Shown in pieces: positions 32,373 through 41,629 of a stretch of DNA of 47,294 bases. Made by a program: the position numbers and the translations under genes. The stretch's first letter is position 1. Every line of letters begins with the position of its first letter. The DNA lies in the NCBI GenBank assembly GCA_003230915.1, contig QIHI01000058.1:1-47294 (forward strand). Reading direction: 5' to 3'. The notes beneath the pieces were generated by a model. The model was not told the origin of the DNA and searched no databases. It saw only the letters and a list, made by a program, of their open reading frames with translations. Origin of the DNA: Kiritimatiellales bacterium (GTDB taxonomy: Bacteria; Verrucomicrobiota; Kiritimatiellia; Kiritimatiellales; Pontiellaceae).

Positions 32373-34766
32373 TTAGAATCTAATATCGAGCATGATGGAG
32401 CCTATGTGCTCCTCATAGTTTTCGTTGAAGCGGCCGTCGTAGCCGAAGCCGACTTCGAGATAGTCGGTGCAGATCCACGAGAGGCCTATACCTGCGTTGA
32501 GCACACTTGCCGCCGGTGCGATGCGGGCAGTTCCCACCGAGAACGTTCCGTCGGAGAGGGAGGAGCCGATCTCGTCGTTGATGAAATCGTAGGCCCATTC
32601 GGCATAGCCGACGGTTTGGAAACGACCGGCCTGTATATCGAACCGGTTACGTAGTTTCAAACCTAACGCCGACTCGAGCGAGGCCACGTTTTGCCCATCC
32701 ACCGCAATCTCATTTCCGCCGGAGGTCTCGGTATAGGCATCCGATTGGATTCCGAGGTACCTCAGTCCGGCGTAAGGAGCAAATGCCCAGTTATTGCGGT
32801 GGAAATATTTTCCGCCCTCAATGTGTCCGCCAAAGTTGAACCCTTCAAATTTACCCTCGCCGGTGTAGCCCTCTTCGGTTCGTACGGTCTCATAGTCCGA
32901 CCAACCGAGCGCAAGCAACCCTTCCAGATAGTAGTCGTTCTTGAAAAACCATTCGCTGTAGAGACCCAGCCAATACGTTTCGGTATCCGACCGGTCACCG
33001 GTCGACGTTGAGGCCGCGCTGCGCGCGTAGGTGTAGTTGATGCCCAGCACCAGCGACTCACTCAACAACGTATCAAACCCAAAGCTTGTACCGTTATTGT
33101 TGAGGGTGAAGCCCTCCGTGGTGCTCATACCATCGTAGTCGCCCTGTCCGCTGAACTGCTCGGCCCAAAAGTGCATACCGAAGATCGTATTCTGGTCGCC
33201 CGGCCCCTGTGGCCCCGCAGGCCGGTCGTCGGTCTGCATCAGATAGGCCTCGTTCGAAATCGCATGGTCTGTTGCCACCGAGTTCCGCCGGAGCTGCTTG
33301 GTACGGACAAACGCCGCATTCTGCATTCCATAAAACCCCGCACGAACTCCTTGGATGCCACCATATTCCAGCGTCGCACCAATATCCCCGTCCTCGGCCG
33401 CCTCCGCCACCACCGACACCTCCATTCCATCGTCTGTCAGCGCAAAATCATACAGCAGGAATTGTTCGATAAAGTTGGTCGAGGCAAATCCACCCGTCAA
33501 CCCATTGGCCGATAGGATCACTTCATCGAACGCACTTGTAACCGTAGTATTTGTGATGCTCACCTCCGCCAGCAGGCCAGAAAGATCGAACGCCCCTCCA
33601 TCTGCCACAACCAGACGATCCGATCCTGCGGTCACCTGAAGGAGTGTACTACTGGGCACAAAATTCCCCTGTATGATCAGCTCTCCATCGGGAGCGATCC
33701 GGCCGCCGAATAGATTTACGTTTTGAAAGCTATCCACCGATCCCGCTCCTGCCAACAGGCTATTGGTTAGGCTCAATTGATCGAAGTTATTGAAGCGGGA
33801 GGAAAGCAATCCATCCACGATCAACTCGCTATCCGTGAATGCCACTCCACCGCCATTGCCCTCAAATAACACGTTGGTGGAAATCTGGCTCTGAGAGCCA
33901 TAAACGGAAAGTATACTTGCCCCCCCCGTTAACTCCACTCTACCGCTTCCGGCCACCGTAGCATTGCTCACGGTTATGTTTCCGGCAATCGAAACAAGGC
34001 CGGTTGATGCTAGTGAAAGGGTATTACTCGAATTAACGAACAGATCGCCGGTCAGGTTCCATTCCGATCCAGCGCCATCCACCAACACGGTATTGCCAAC
34101 GTCATTGCTCGAATTCCCGATGAAAGCTGATGCACTATCGACCATCCCGCCGTTCGTAATGGAAAGTGTGTTTCCGGTTCCCGTAATATTTAGGTTGGTC
34201 GCAGTCGTATCCCAAATGCCTCCAGTAGTGATCTCCAGTGTGAGATTAGAACCGTTGAGCGCATCCAACGTCAGGGCGCCACCCACGGAAAGGCTTCCGC
34301 CCGACTCCCAGTTAAATCCGACCCCAGGAGTTGCATCAAAATCACCGGTGATCACCAGCGTTCCATTGTTGTTTAGGTTAAAATCGTTTCCCGCAGCGAT
34401 AACCAAATTGCTGGCCACGACCACTCCGCCACTGGACACCGATGCCACATTGTTTGAGTTTCCAGCGGCTCCGACCTGTAACGCTCCCGTACTAATCCAC
34501 TCGGCACCGGCTCCCGAAACCGTCACCGTATTGTCCGATGCCCCGGCCTGCCTTCCCACATAGCCGTTGACATTGGTCAGCGACCCCCCCGAAACAATCG
34601 TGAGCGTATTGCTGGGTGTGGCATCCCCAACGATCATATCGCCGAGTGCATCCCAACCGTTCGTGATCGTTTGGCTGGCGCCATTTTCGAGCACATTGGT
34701 ATATTGGCCAAACGCCGCAGAGCCCCCCGCGAGCAACGCCATGCATAGTAAAAAAACCTGTCTCAT
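32373..34766 (-). CDS. Autotransporter with outer-membrane beta-barrel
   Basis: The 797-residue protein starts with a signal peptide (RQVFLLCMALLAGGSAAFG). A passenger to about residue 510 consists of short Gly/Ser/Thr/Asn-rich beta repeats such as NTVTVSGAGAEW and NTVLVDGAGSEWNLTGDL, consistent with a right-handed beta-helix. From about residue 525 to the end there is an autotransporter barrel (GMHFWAEQFSGQGDYDG to MLDIRF) with the C-terminal Phe used by the BAM complex. The ATG at 34766 has AGGGAG 11 bases upstream and directly begins the signal peptide, so a start 40 codons earlier is rejected. Function is probably surface adhesion or display. Confidence 0.9.
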   Translation of the reverse strand: MRQVFLLCMALLAGGSAAFGQYTNVLENGASQTITNGWDALGDMIVGDATPSNTLTIVSGGSLTNVNGYVGRQAGASDNTVTVSGAGAEWISTGALQVGAAGNSNNVASVSSGGVVVASNLVIAAGNDFNLNNNGTLVITGDFDATPGVGFNWESGGSLSVGGALTLDALNGSNLTLEITTGGIWDTTATNLNITGTGNTLSITNGGMVDSASAFIGNSSNDVGNTVLVDGAGSEWNLTGDLFVNSSNTLSLASTGLVSIAGNITVSNATVAGSGRVELTGGASILSVYGSQSQISTNVLFEGNGGGVAFTDSELIVDGLLSSRFNNFDQLSLTNSLLAGAGSVDSFQNVNLFGGRIAPDGELIIQGNFVPSSTLLQVTAGSDRLVVADGGAFDLSGLLAEVSITNTTVTSAFDEVILSANGLTGGFASTNFIEQFLLYDFALTDDGMEVSVVAEAAEDGDIGATLEYGGIQGVRAGFYGMQNAAFVRTKQLRRNSVATDHAISNEAYLMQTDDRPAGPQGPGDQNTIFGMHFWAEQFSGQGDYDGMSTTEGFTLNNNGTSFGFDTLLSESLVLGINYTYARSAASTSTGDRSDTETYWLGLYSEWFFKNDYYLEGLLALGWSDYETVRTEEGYTGEGKFEGFNFGGHIEGGKYFHRNNWAFAPYAGLRYLGIQSDAYTETSGGNEIAVDGQNVASLESALGLKLRNRFDIQAGRFQTVGYAEWAYDFINDEIGSSLSDGTFSVGTARIAPAASVLNAGIGLSWICTDYLEVGFGYDGRFNENYEEHIGSIMLDIRF

Positions 34767-34856
34767 TCCAAAACTCCCTATCCCGTTCCAAATCATTGAA
34801 AAATCAAGAGAGGAACATACAGAAGTAGAAGGCGGGTCTAAAGGGGATAATCGAGA

Positions 34857-34891
34857 GAACCGCAGAATGAGAAGCAAACCCTTCAATATTC
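34857..34891 (+). repeat. Short GAA/TTC heptad element with GAACCGCA end (copy C)
   Basis: GAACCGCA (34857-34864) and GAATGAG (34865-34871) are followed by a short middle, and AATATTC (34885-34891) closes the inverted side. It shares the GAACCGCAGAAT opening of copies A and B but is much shorter. It lies between the AddB-like gene and the autotransporter gene. Confidence 0.5.
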
Positions 34892-34935
34892 AACGTAGCG
34901 GTGCTTCTTAGAGGCACCCTCGCAAGCAAGTCATT

Positions 34936-37900
34936 TTAATCCAGTAGCTCTTCTCGTGCCACCGCCTCGGTGCGGCACACGGACTGGTAGTCCTTATAAG
35001 CCGCCACCAGCGGATCGACAGCAAAATCGCCTGTTTGTAAGCGGCGAATGTTTTCGCCTAGTGTATTCAAAAACTCTTCGAGCAATCCCGGTTCATCCAT
35101 TGGGATCAGGCTCTTCTTCAATGTCTTGCCGATCTCTTTGAAATCACGCTGATAGAAAAGGTAGCCCGCCTCCGTCATCGCATTGGCCACGGAGGTATTG
35201 CTTGCGCCCAAGAAATATTCCTGCGCGGCAAAAGCATAGATCGGAAGCTGGCAATCAAGATTACGGCGAATTTCATCCAGATAATCCTCGGTCTTGCTGC
35301 GCACCCGACTAGGCCCTTTATAATCCAACACCCGTACCCGTTTCAGCTCGCCGGTTTCCTTAAATACCAGATCCACTCGATCCATCTTTCCATGTACCGA
35401 CCGTGGATCCAGTTCATGTATTTTAATGTCGCTGAACTCCATTTCGAACTGTGCCGGGAAACGGTTCTCGGCGGCACAGGTCTCCACATCGTAGCGAACA
35501 AAGTTAAGTACCATTTCAAGGATCTTTTCCTTTTCCGCCGCCCAGACCCCCGGATGCCCCAACGCGTCCTGATTCATCCGACGTTCCGCAATTTTCTTGG
35601 CGAACACCACGTATTCACTTCCACGTTCTGGAACAAATGTCGCCAGCGGAATGGCCTTGGCACCACCCGCCATGCGCTTGACCCAACCCTTGGACATTTT
35701 AACCGCCCAATAGCGCGGCACATCAATCCCTGACTCGCCGTTAGCGAGGGTTGAATAGATCTCCTTCAGTATGGAATGGATCAATCCACCGCGCTCCATC
35801 GGATCGGGCGTATCGTCCGCCAATCGTGGATCTCGCAGACCAAATATCTGCTCTAACAAAAAGATGTAGCGACACTGCGCTAACGCCTCCAGTGCCGTGG
35901 GGCTGATTTCTTTCTTACTAGAAAACCATTCCTTAATCTTTTCCTGTAGCGCACCGATATGTCCACAATATTTCGATGGAGACCGGTTCTCGATAGGCGT
36001 TTCGAGAAATTCTTCCCGCTCCGCTTCGATCTTCAGCTTAGCTATCAATTGCAAAAGCATTGCTGGAGGATCTGATTCCACCCCGACTGATTCCGAAAGT
36101 ATCTCGGAGGAGGTAGAACTCGTCTCTCCCCACACAGCAGCCTGCAATGCCTCGTCCTTTGCGCGGCACAACGGCAAAGGAACAATCGGTAAAAACGACT
36201 CCCCCGGCATTGGAACCCGGTCTTCCGGCTCCGTCGCCTGTTGCGTTTTAAAGTGATTTGAAAAAACACCGTCCACGCCCAATTGCGCGATACGCCACTG
36301 GTCATAGGGGGTAAGATCAATTTCATCGCGGACACACCAACCGGCGAGATTCCAGAGTTTGCGGTAGTATTCACCTTCGCCCTTTTCATTGCCCTCCTGA
36401 TCGACCGCCTGGAAGGAGAGAACAAGCTGTTCGCGCGCCATGCCGAACGCGGAGAGGAACTGGATAGACTGCTGTTCGAAGACGGTCTCCGACGACGGCA
36501 ACGCGAGCTTGGGTAGATGCCTCCCCTGCTCTTCGAGACTCAAACGCAAAGAATGCCGCTCCTTGTCGCTAAGCAGGGCATCCTGTTGCGGCACACTAGG
36601 AAACTCACCTTCATTGAGGCCGGCAAACAGAACCAGATCAAAGTCGAGGTCAACGGCGTCATCGCGGGGGTTTAGAATCCAAACCCCTTGGTCGTGGCTA
36701 TTGCGCGGGCGCACGGTGGCATTCTCCAGCAGCTCTTCGAGCAGGTCGATCAGATCGTGCAGCGGCAACTGCTGTTCGCCGAACCCTTCAAGTGCATCGG
36801 CTACTGCAGCGAGGGCTTCGGTGTTGAAATGATCTTTCGGCGTAACGATGAGTTCGGTCAAGGTTTTCAGAGCATCTGCCCCGGAACAAACAGGTTTTCC
36901 GGCTTGCTCAGGATCGATACGAGGCGGCATTTTAAGCAGTTGCGCTACCGTCGCTTCGCGGTTGTCGAAGTGGATGGCTGGATTGCGAATAAGATCGATG
37001 AAGACATCACGCTCGGCACACAGCGGGAAGGCGAGCCAGGCAAAGAAGGCTTTGACGCAGGGAGATGAGAGTACCGGGCGACCTCGGCGGAAATAATACG
37101 GAACTTGAAAGCGGCTAAACACATGCGGGATGATGTCCTGCACGGTTCCAATGTTTGGAACCACCAGCGCAATTCGGTGAGCGGGTAGGGTTTTGAGGTT
37201 CCAGCAAATGCGGCGTGCGAGGTCTTCAATCTCTCCATAGGCTCCGGCGGAACGGGAAAAGGAGATACGGGCGGCATCGTCGAGCTGCAGCACATCGGGA
37301 CTATCGACTGCAAGCGCATCGCCCAGATCTTCCGTCCAAACGGCCCAGGGTTCGGCCATAATTTCAGAACGGATTTTCTGCCCGAGTTTATCGGCCGCCG
37401 CCTCCGCATGGGCGGGCGGCAGGGCGGATTCGATGCGTAGCTTTAGCTTTTGATTGAGCGCGATGACGCATGACTCTTCAAATGGATTAAACCAGCGTAC
37501 GGAACGAAAGGTTAGTTTTTTGGTATCGCGCAACAGTGGCGGCCAAAGTTCACGCTTGCCCTTTAACAGCCGAAGAACAGCGGTGTTCACATCAAGGGCA
37601 TCACAAAATCCTTCCTGCTGGAGGGTTGCGCGCCAAACGCTGAAAAGCATGCCTAGCTGATAGAGCTTGTGCTTTGGCGAGCGACTAAGCATCCAGTCGA
37701 TGATCCGGGCGATCTCTTCAGGCAGTGTGGCCAACTCGGCAACCAGCTTGTCCAGAACATCGGCCAGTGCGGCTTCGGAGAGTTCCCCCAGAGGGCCACC
37801 ATCGACAAAGTGGCCTCGCGCCACCTCAACCACTTGTTTGCGCAGGAGCAGTTCCTTGACCGCACCGAGGGGCCTGCCTTTCAGTTTAGCATAGGGAAGG

Positions 37901-38043
37901 CAGAGCTTTCGTAGCCGCGCAAAGGTGGTGTGTCCCGAGGCATCGACCCACCCCCGTTCTAGTGCCTGCTCTTGTTGGTAGCGCCGCAGCGATAGCTCGG
38001 TCGGGAAAACGATCAACTCGCGTTGGACATGAGTAGAGGGCAT
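34936..38043 (-). CDS. AddB-like PD-(D/E)XK nuclease family protein
   Basis: The 1035-residue protein resembles the AddB/RexB branch of helicase-like nuclease subunits. It has IALVVPNIGTVQDIIPHVFSRF near residue 290 and LVLFAGLNEGEFP near 470. A C-terminal RecB-type nuclease spans about 745-1000, with GLIHSILKEIY near 755 and the catalytic VLDYKG near 905, followed by the QLPIYAFAA block. No canonical Walker A is seen at the N-terminus, and the four-Cys iron-sulfur cluster of AddB is not evident. The ATG at 38043 overlaps the aminotransferase stop (TAATG), so a start 32 codons upstream is rejected. It probably acts in DNA end processing; an AddA partner is not in the window. Confidence 0.85.
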   Translation of the reverse strand: MPSTHVQRELIVFPTELSLRRYQQEQALERGWVDASGHTTFARLRKLCLPYAKLKGRPLGAVKELLLRKQVVEVARGHFVDGGPLGELSEAALADVLDKLVAELATLPEEIARIIDWMLSRSPKHKLYQLGMLFSVWRATLQQEGFCDALDVNTAVLRLLKGKRELWPPLLRDTKKLTFRSVRWFNPFEESCVIALNQKLKLRIESALPPAHAEAAADKLGQKIRSEIMAEPWAVWTEDLGDALAVDSPDVLQLDDAARISFSRSAGAYGEIEDLARRICWNLKTLPAHRIALVVPNIGTVQDIIPHVFSRFQVPYYFRRGRPVLSSPCVKAFFAWLAFPLCAERDVFIDLIRNPAIHFDNREATVAQLLKMPPRIDPEQAGKPVCSGADALKTLTELIVTPKDHFNTEALAAVADALEGFGEQQLPLHDLIDLLEELLENATVRPRNSHDQGVWILNPRDDAVDLDFDLVLFAGLNEGEFPSVPQQDALLSDKERHSLRLSLEEQGRHLPKLALPSSETVFEQQSIQFLSAFGMAREQLVLSFQAVDQEGNEKGEGEYYRKLWNLAGWCVRDEIDLTPYDQWRIAQLGVDGVFSNHFKTQQATEPEDRVPMPGESFLPIVPLPLCRAKDEALQAAVWGETSSTSSEILSESVGVESDPPAMLLQLIAKLKIEAEREEFLETPIENRSPSKYCGHIGALQEKIKEWFSSKKEISPTALEALAQCRYIFLLEQIFGLRDPRLADDTPDPMERGGLIHSILKEIYSTLANGESGIDVPRYWAVKMSKGWVKRMAGGAKAIPLATFVPERGSEYVVFAKKIAERRMNQDALGHPGVWAAEKEKILEMVLNFVRYDVETCAAENRFPAQFEMEFSDIKIHELDPRSVHGKMDRVDLVFKETGELKRVRVLDYKGPSRVRSKTEDYLDEIRRNLDCQLPIYAFAAQEYFLGASNTSVANAMTEAGYLFYQRDFKEIGKTLKKSLIPMDEPGLLEEFLNTLGENIRRLQTGDFAVDPLVAAYKDYQSVCRTEAVAREELLD

Positions 38044-39218
38044 TATAGCGTTTTGATGAAGCGGGCTATGCGGATCATGGCCTCTTTGATTTCGGCGAGC
38101 GAGGTGGCGTATGAACAGCGGATGAAGCCTTCGCCACATTTTCCAAAGGCAGTTCCGGGAACGCAGGCCACATTTTCGGCGTCGAGTAGCTTGAGAGCGA
38201 ACTCTTTAGCGGTCATGCCAAACCGACTGATATTGGCAAACGCGTAGAATGCGCCGTCGGGCCGGATGCAAGGAATGCCCATTTCTTCGAAGGAGGAGTA
38301 GATAAAGTTGCGGCGCTTTTTATATTCACCTTTCATGTAGGCAATATCGGCGTCCGCATTTTTCAGCGCCTCGATGGAGGCCTCCTGGCTAAGGACGGGG
38401 GCGCAAAGCATGGTGTACTGGTGGATCTTCATCATGGCCTCGGTCAGTTCCGGCGGCGCGCACGTGAACCCCATGCGGAAGCCGGTCATTGCCCACGCCT
38501 TGGAAAAGCCGTGCAGATAGATGGTGCGCTCGCGCATGCCGGGCACGGAGATGATGCTGAAGTGCTCGCGGTCGTAGGTGAGTTCGTCGTAGATTTCGTC
38601 GGTCAGCACAATGAGATCGTGTTCGATGGCGAAGGCGGCGATCTCCTCGACCCCCTCCTTCGACAAAGCGGCACCGGTCGGATTGTTAGGATAGTTGAGC
38701 AGTAGCACTTTGGTTTTGGGTGTGACTTTTTCTTCCAATTCGGCACGCGTTAGGCGAAATCCATTTTCCTTTTTAGTTTGGATGACAACTGGCTTTCCAT
38801 AGGAAAATTGGATGATCGGGTTGTAGGAGACATAGCCCGGTTCGTGGTAGAGCACTTCGTCGCCGGGATCGATGAGCGCACGAATGGCAATATCAAGCCC
38901 TTCGCTGACGCCGACGGTGACAAGTACTTCGTCCTTGGGATTGTAGACCACGCCGGTTTTTTTCTCGATATATTTGGAAATTCCACGACGCAGCGACAGT
39001 AACCCCATATTGGAGGTGTAGCTGGTGACGCCGCGGTCGAGAGCCAGCACAGCGGCCTCGCGGATATGCCAGGGCGTAACGAAGTCGGGTTCGCCGATGC
39101 CGAGACTGATCACGCCTTCGCGCGAGCTGACGATTTCGAAAAAGTCGCGGATGCCGGAACGAGGAATGTCGCGGACGGTTTTGGCAATACGACTATGGAG
39201 AGACTTTGAGTCGTTCAT
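38043..39218 (-). CDS. Pyridoxal-phosphate aminotransferase, class I/II
   Basis: The 391-residue protein has the fold-type I aminotransferase pattern: ISLGIGEPDFVTP near residue 40, NYPNNPTGAALSKE near 165, TDEIYDELTYD near 200 and the PLP lysine block HGFSKAWAMTGFRMGF near 230 (Lys in SKAW). FIRCSYATS near the C-terminus holds the substrate-carboxylate Arg. It could be an aspartate/aromatic or a PatA-like enzyme; the exact substrate is not clear. The ATG at 39218 follows GGAGGG and is preferred to an ORF start 10 codons upstream. It overlaps the Lrp/AsnC gene by 26 bases, so that regulator may control it. Confidence 0.93.
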   Translation of the reverse strand: MNDSKSLHSRIAKTVRDIPRSGIRDFFEIVSSREGVISLGIGEPDFVTPWHIREAAVLALDRGVTSYTSNMGLLSLRRGISKYIEKKTGVVYNPKDEVLVTVGVSEGLDIAIRALIDPGDEVLYHEPGYVSYNPIIQFSYGKPVVIQTKKENGFRLTRAELEEKVTPKTKVLLLNYPNNPTGAALSKEGVEEIAAFAIEHDLIVLTDEIYDELTYDREHFSIISVPGMRERTIYLHGFSKAWAMTGFRMGFTCAPPELTEAMMKIHQYTMLCAPVLSQEASIEALKNADADIAYMKGEYKKRRNFIYSSFEEMGIPCIRPDGAFYAFANISRFGMTAKEFALKLLDAENVACVPGTAFGKCGEGFIRCSYATSLAEIKEAMIRIARFIKTL

Positions 39219-39672
39219 CGCCCTCCTCCGTGTGCATAAGAATCCCATTTTGTTTGTAAATTTTCATCATGAAGTGCGTGGCGGTCGAGGTGATTCCTGA
39301 CAGGGTGGCCAGCTTTTCGCTCACGAATCCGGCGGCTTCGTGCATGGTGCGTCCTTTGATGAAGAGTAGCAGGTCGAAGGTGCCAGACATAAGATAGACC
39401 GATTCTACTTCCGGGAAACGGCTGATGCGGTCGGCAATGTGGTCGAAACCGCCGTTGCTTTCGGGTGTAACCTTCACTTCAATGACGGTGGTCACCAGAG
39501 AAGGGTCGAGTTTTTCCTCGTTCACAACCGCCTGATAAGCGCGGATAATACCCGTCTTTTCATACTCAGCGATCTGGGATTTTACTTCATCGACCGAGAT
39601 GCCCAATACTTTCGCGAGGGTTTCTGGCGATTCGAGTGCGTTTTGTTTCAGTAGATTCAGCAGTTCATTCAT
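39193..39672 (-). CDS. Lrp/AsnC-family transcriptional regulator
   Basis: The 159-residue protein has an N-terminal winged helix-turn-helix (SPETLAKVLGISVDEVKSQIAEYEKTGII at about residues 16-44). A RAM/AsnC ligand-binding domain follows, with TTVIEVKVTPESNGGFDHIADRI and VESVYLMSGTFDLLLFIKG. Such proteins sense amino acids and often regulate adjacent genes. It overlaps the aminotransferase gene by 26 bases, which suggests linked expression. Two in-frame ATGs (39675 and 39672) are possible; AGGTGA is better spaced from the second. Confidence 0.9.
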   Translation of the reverse strand: MNELLNLLKQNALESPETLAKVLGISVDEVKSQIAEYEKTGIIRAYQAVVNEEKLDPSLVTTVIEVKVTPESNGGFDHIADRISRFPEVESVYLMSGTFDLLLFIKGRTMHEAAGFVSEKLATLSGITSTATHFMMKIYKQNGILMHTEEGDERLKVSP

Positions 39673-39731
39673 CATATCACCTGAGGTTAAAGTTACCGGA
39701 ATCTAGCGCCTTCCGGTGATTCGACCCATCC

Positions 39732-39762
39732 AAAAAAAAACGCCCCGTCATGCGGGGCGTTT
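39732..39762 (-). terminator. Strong terminator of the porin gene
   Basis: On the minus strand AAACGCCCCG (39762-39753) pairs with CGGGGCGTTT (39747-39738) over a 5-base loop and runs into T residues to 39732. It ends the outer-membrane protein transcript just before the Lrp/AsnC gene. Confidence 0.9.
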
Positions 39763-39783
39763 GCATTCGGTGTTTAGAATCAA

Positions 39784-40596
39784 TTAAAAGTCGTATGCAA
39801 TGTTTACGCCACCGTAGAATTTTTCATTGGCTTCGTAGGGATTAGTCGAAATGGAGCCACCTTCAACCAAGGTATAGGTCAGGTTCAGCGCCGCCGTCAC
39901 ATTTTCCATGATTTCATAACTGGCCGTGCCATAGAAATTATAATCGTTCCAGCCTTCATCGTGGATACCGACCCAGTAGTAGTCGTTGTAGGAGGTGTTT
40001 CCCCAACCGGCGGAAATTCCGCCCTCAACCCACAGATAGTCGCTCACTTGATAGGGAGCAACAACATCAAATAGAATATAGACTCCATTGGCTTCATCAA
40101 CATCGCCAAACATGGTTACAGATGGAATAATATAGTCCTTAATGCTGAGTATCGTGGCTTTGGCAAAAAGCTCCGTAGTGGACTGCTTGTTTATTCCAAG
40201 ACCGCCTGCACCAGTACCATTTGCTGGGTAGTGGTAACCGATTACTCCGATATCGATAGCGATGTCGTTGATATCCAACGGAAGGGTGTAGGCCAGTGAG
40301 AGGTTAAATTCGGAAAAGTCGCTACTCACTCCGATCCAGTTTTTTCCAAGATCATAGTTACCCCAGAGATTCAGGCTCACACCATACTGCTCAACCGTCA
40401 ACTGCGGCTGAATTACAAAATCGTTGTTGAGGACTTGCCCACGCCATACATGGGAAGAAACCAAAGCCGCCTCTACGGTCACCTGAACCTCGGAAGCATC
40501 GGAACCTCCCTGTCCAACCATAACCATGTCATCCTGAGCACTCGCAACTCCAGCTACCCATACAGCCACCATTCCAAAAATCATTGCTTTTTTCAT
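39784..40596 (-). CDS. TorF-family putative outer-membrane porin
   Basis: The 270-residue product has a signal peptide (MKKAMIFGMVAVWVAGVASA). It continues with EVQVTVEAALVSSHVWRGQVLNND, the VSSHVWRG pattern of TorF/Gcw_chp proteins. Alternating hydrophobic beta strands run to the C-terminus, and the last strand ends in Phe (FYGGVNIAYDF), as recognised by the BAM complex. It probably forms a small outer-membrane barrel; substrate unknown. A strong ribosome binding site (GAAGGAAGG) and a strong terminator mark a single-gene unit. Confidence 0.85.
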   Translation of the reverse strand: MKKAMIFGMVAVWVAGVASAQDDMVMVGQGGSDASEVQVTVEAALVSSHVWRGQVLNNDFVIQPQLTVEQYGVSLNLWGNYDLGKNWIGVSSDFSEFNLSLAYTLPLDINDIAIDIGVIGYHYPANGTGAGGLGINKQSTTELFAKATILSIKDYIIPSVTMFGDVDEANGVYILFDVVAPYQVSDYLWVEGGISAGWGNTSYNDYYWVGIHDEGWNDYNFYGTASYEIMENVTAALNLTYTLVEGGSISTNPYEANEKFYGGVNIAYDF

Positions 40597-40731
40597 TTCA
40601 AAGCCTTCCTTCAGTTAATTCCGTTCCCTAAACCCAACTTGCCGCGCCAGTCGCGGTAGCTGCCTAAAACGAACTGGCAATCTTGCACTTGCCCCATCCT
40701 CTTGCAACCCATTTTTCCAGCAATCTACAGA

Positions 40732-41223
40732 TTAGCGCTGGTTATGGCTGCGCATGGCGCGTTGAGAGTCGCGGTCGGCTTCGCGTTTTTTGATGGTATC
40801 GCGCTTATCGACCACATTCTTGCCCTTGGCTAGACCAATCTTCAGCTTCACCTTACCGCGCACAAGATAGATTTTCAGGGGAACAATCGTCAGCCCTTTC
40901 TCCCTGATTTTCCCATAGAGTCGTTCGATTTCCTTGTGATGTAGCAAAAGTTTACGTTCGCGAGTCTGGTTGTGGTTAAAAACATTGCCGTGGTCGTAGG
41001 GCTGGATGGTGCTACCCACCAGCCAGGCCTCCATGCGGTCATCGATGTGGACATAACCCTCTTGGATGCTGACATGTCCCTGCTTGATGGATTTCACCTC
41101 AGTACCTGTCAAAACGATCCCCGCCTCGATCTTTTCCAAAATATGGAAATCGCGATGCGCCTTGCGATTGCTAGCCAATACGCCTGCGCCGGGGTCTTTT
41201 TTCTTTTTGTTGTTTCCAGACAC
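40732..41223 (-). CDS. smpB: SsrA-binding protein SmpB
   Basis: SmpB binds tmRNA and brings it to stalled ribosomes. The 163-residue protein starts with a GTG. It has NRKAHRDFHILEKIEAGIVLTGTEVKSIK, the EGYVHI region, HHKEIERLYGKIREKG and LKIYLVRGKVKLKIGLAKGKNVVDKRDTIKKREADR. The Lys/Arg-rich C-terminal tail probes the ribosomal A site. It is typical in length. I did not find ssrA (tmRNA) in the window. Confidence 0.96.
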   Translation of the reverse strand: MSGNNKKKKDPGAGVLASNRKAHRDFHILEKIEAGIVLTGTEVKSIKQGHVSIQEGYVHIDDRMEAWLVGSTIQPYDHGNVFNHNQTRERKLLLHHKEIERLYGKIREKGLTIVPLKIYLVRGKVKLKIGLAKGKNVVDKRDTIKKREADRDSQRAMRSHNQR

Positions 41224-41280
41224 TGTGGGTTAAATCCTACTAAAAAAGGTACTAAATTCTAAATAATAGCCCATGCAAAA

Positions 41281-41311
41281 AGGAAAAGCTCAAAACCAGA
41301 GGGGTTTGAGC
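41281..41311 (-). terminator. Intrinsic terminator of rpoZ
   Basis: On the minus strand GCTCAAACC (41311-41303) pairs with GGTTTTGAGC (41297-41288) and is followed by TTTTCCT. It lies in the 120-base gap between rpoZ and smpB. Confidence 0.75.
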
Positions 41312-41343
41312 CTTTCGAGATTCGTATGTAGGCGAGATTTTCC

Positions 41344-41598
41344 CTACAGAAGAATCGAGGTATCGAAGTCGAGATTTGAAACCTCGGCCTCTTCCTGAGA
41401 GAAGGCCATTTCGACGGTTAGGGCGTCTTCAATAATCTCCTTGAGCACGATGTCGTGGTTATCCTGCTCAGGATGGTCTTTCTTGACCATCGGGCGGGCA
41501 CCTGCGTTGAGCTGGCGGGTACGGCAGGAAATCAGATTAACCAGCAACGGAACGTTGGTGATTTTTTCCTGCGCCTTATCCATATATTCCATATTCAT
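41344..41598 (-). CDS. rpoZ: DNA-directed RNA polymerase omega subunit
   Basis: The omega subunit helps fold and hold beta' in RNA polymerase. The 84-residue protein has the family core KITNVPLLVNLISCRTRQLNAGARPMVKKD near residues 11-40. HDIVLKEIIEDALTVE follows, then an acidic C-terminal tail. The start ATG at 41598 follows a strong GAAGGAGG. A promoter with an inverted repeat around its -10 lies upstream and a terminator follows, so it is a single-gene unit. Confidence 0.9.
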   Translation of the reverse strand: MNMEYMDKAQEKITNVPLLVNLISCRTRQLNAGARPMVKKDHPEQDNHDIVLKEIIEDALTVEMAFSQEEAEVSNLDFDTSILL

Positions 41599-41629
41599 AA
41601 TATTTTCCCTCCTTCAAGGGGTAAAAAAA

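Noticed and set aside
34767-34886. 40-codon N-terminal extension of the autotransporter
   Set aside because: The ATG at 34766 has a good ribosome binding site and begins directly with a signal peptide; the extension would bury it.
40597-40731. Sigma54 promoter for the porin gene
   Set aside because: GG and GC dinucleotides are present but not at the required -24/-12 spacing.
40597-41343. tmRNA gene near smpB
   Set aside because: No tRNA-like ends or tag reading frame were seen on either side of smpB.
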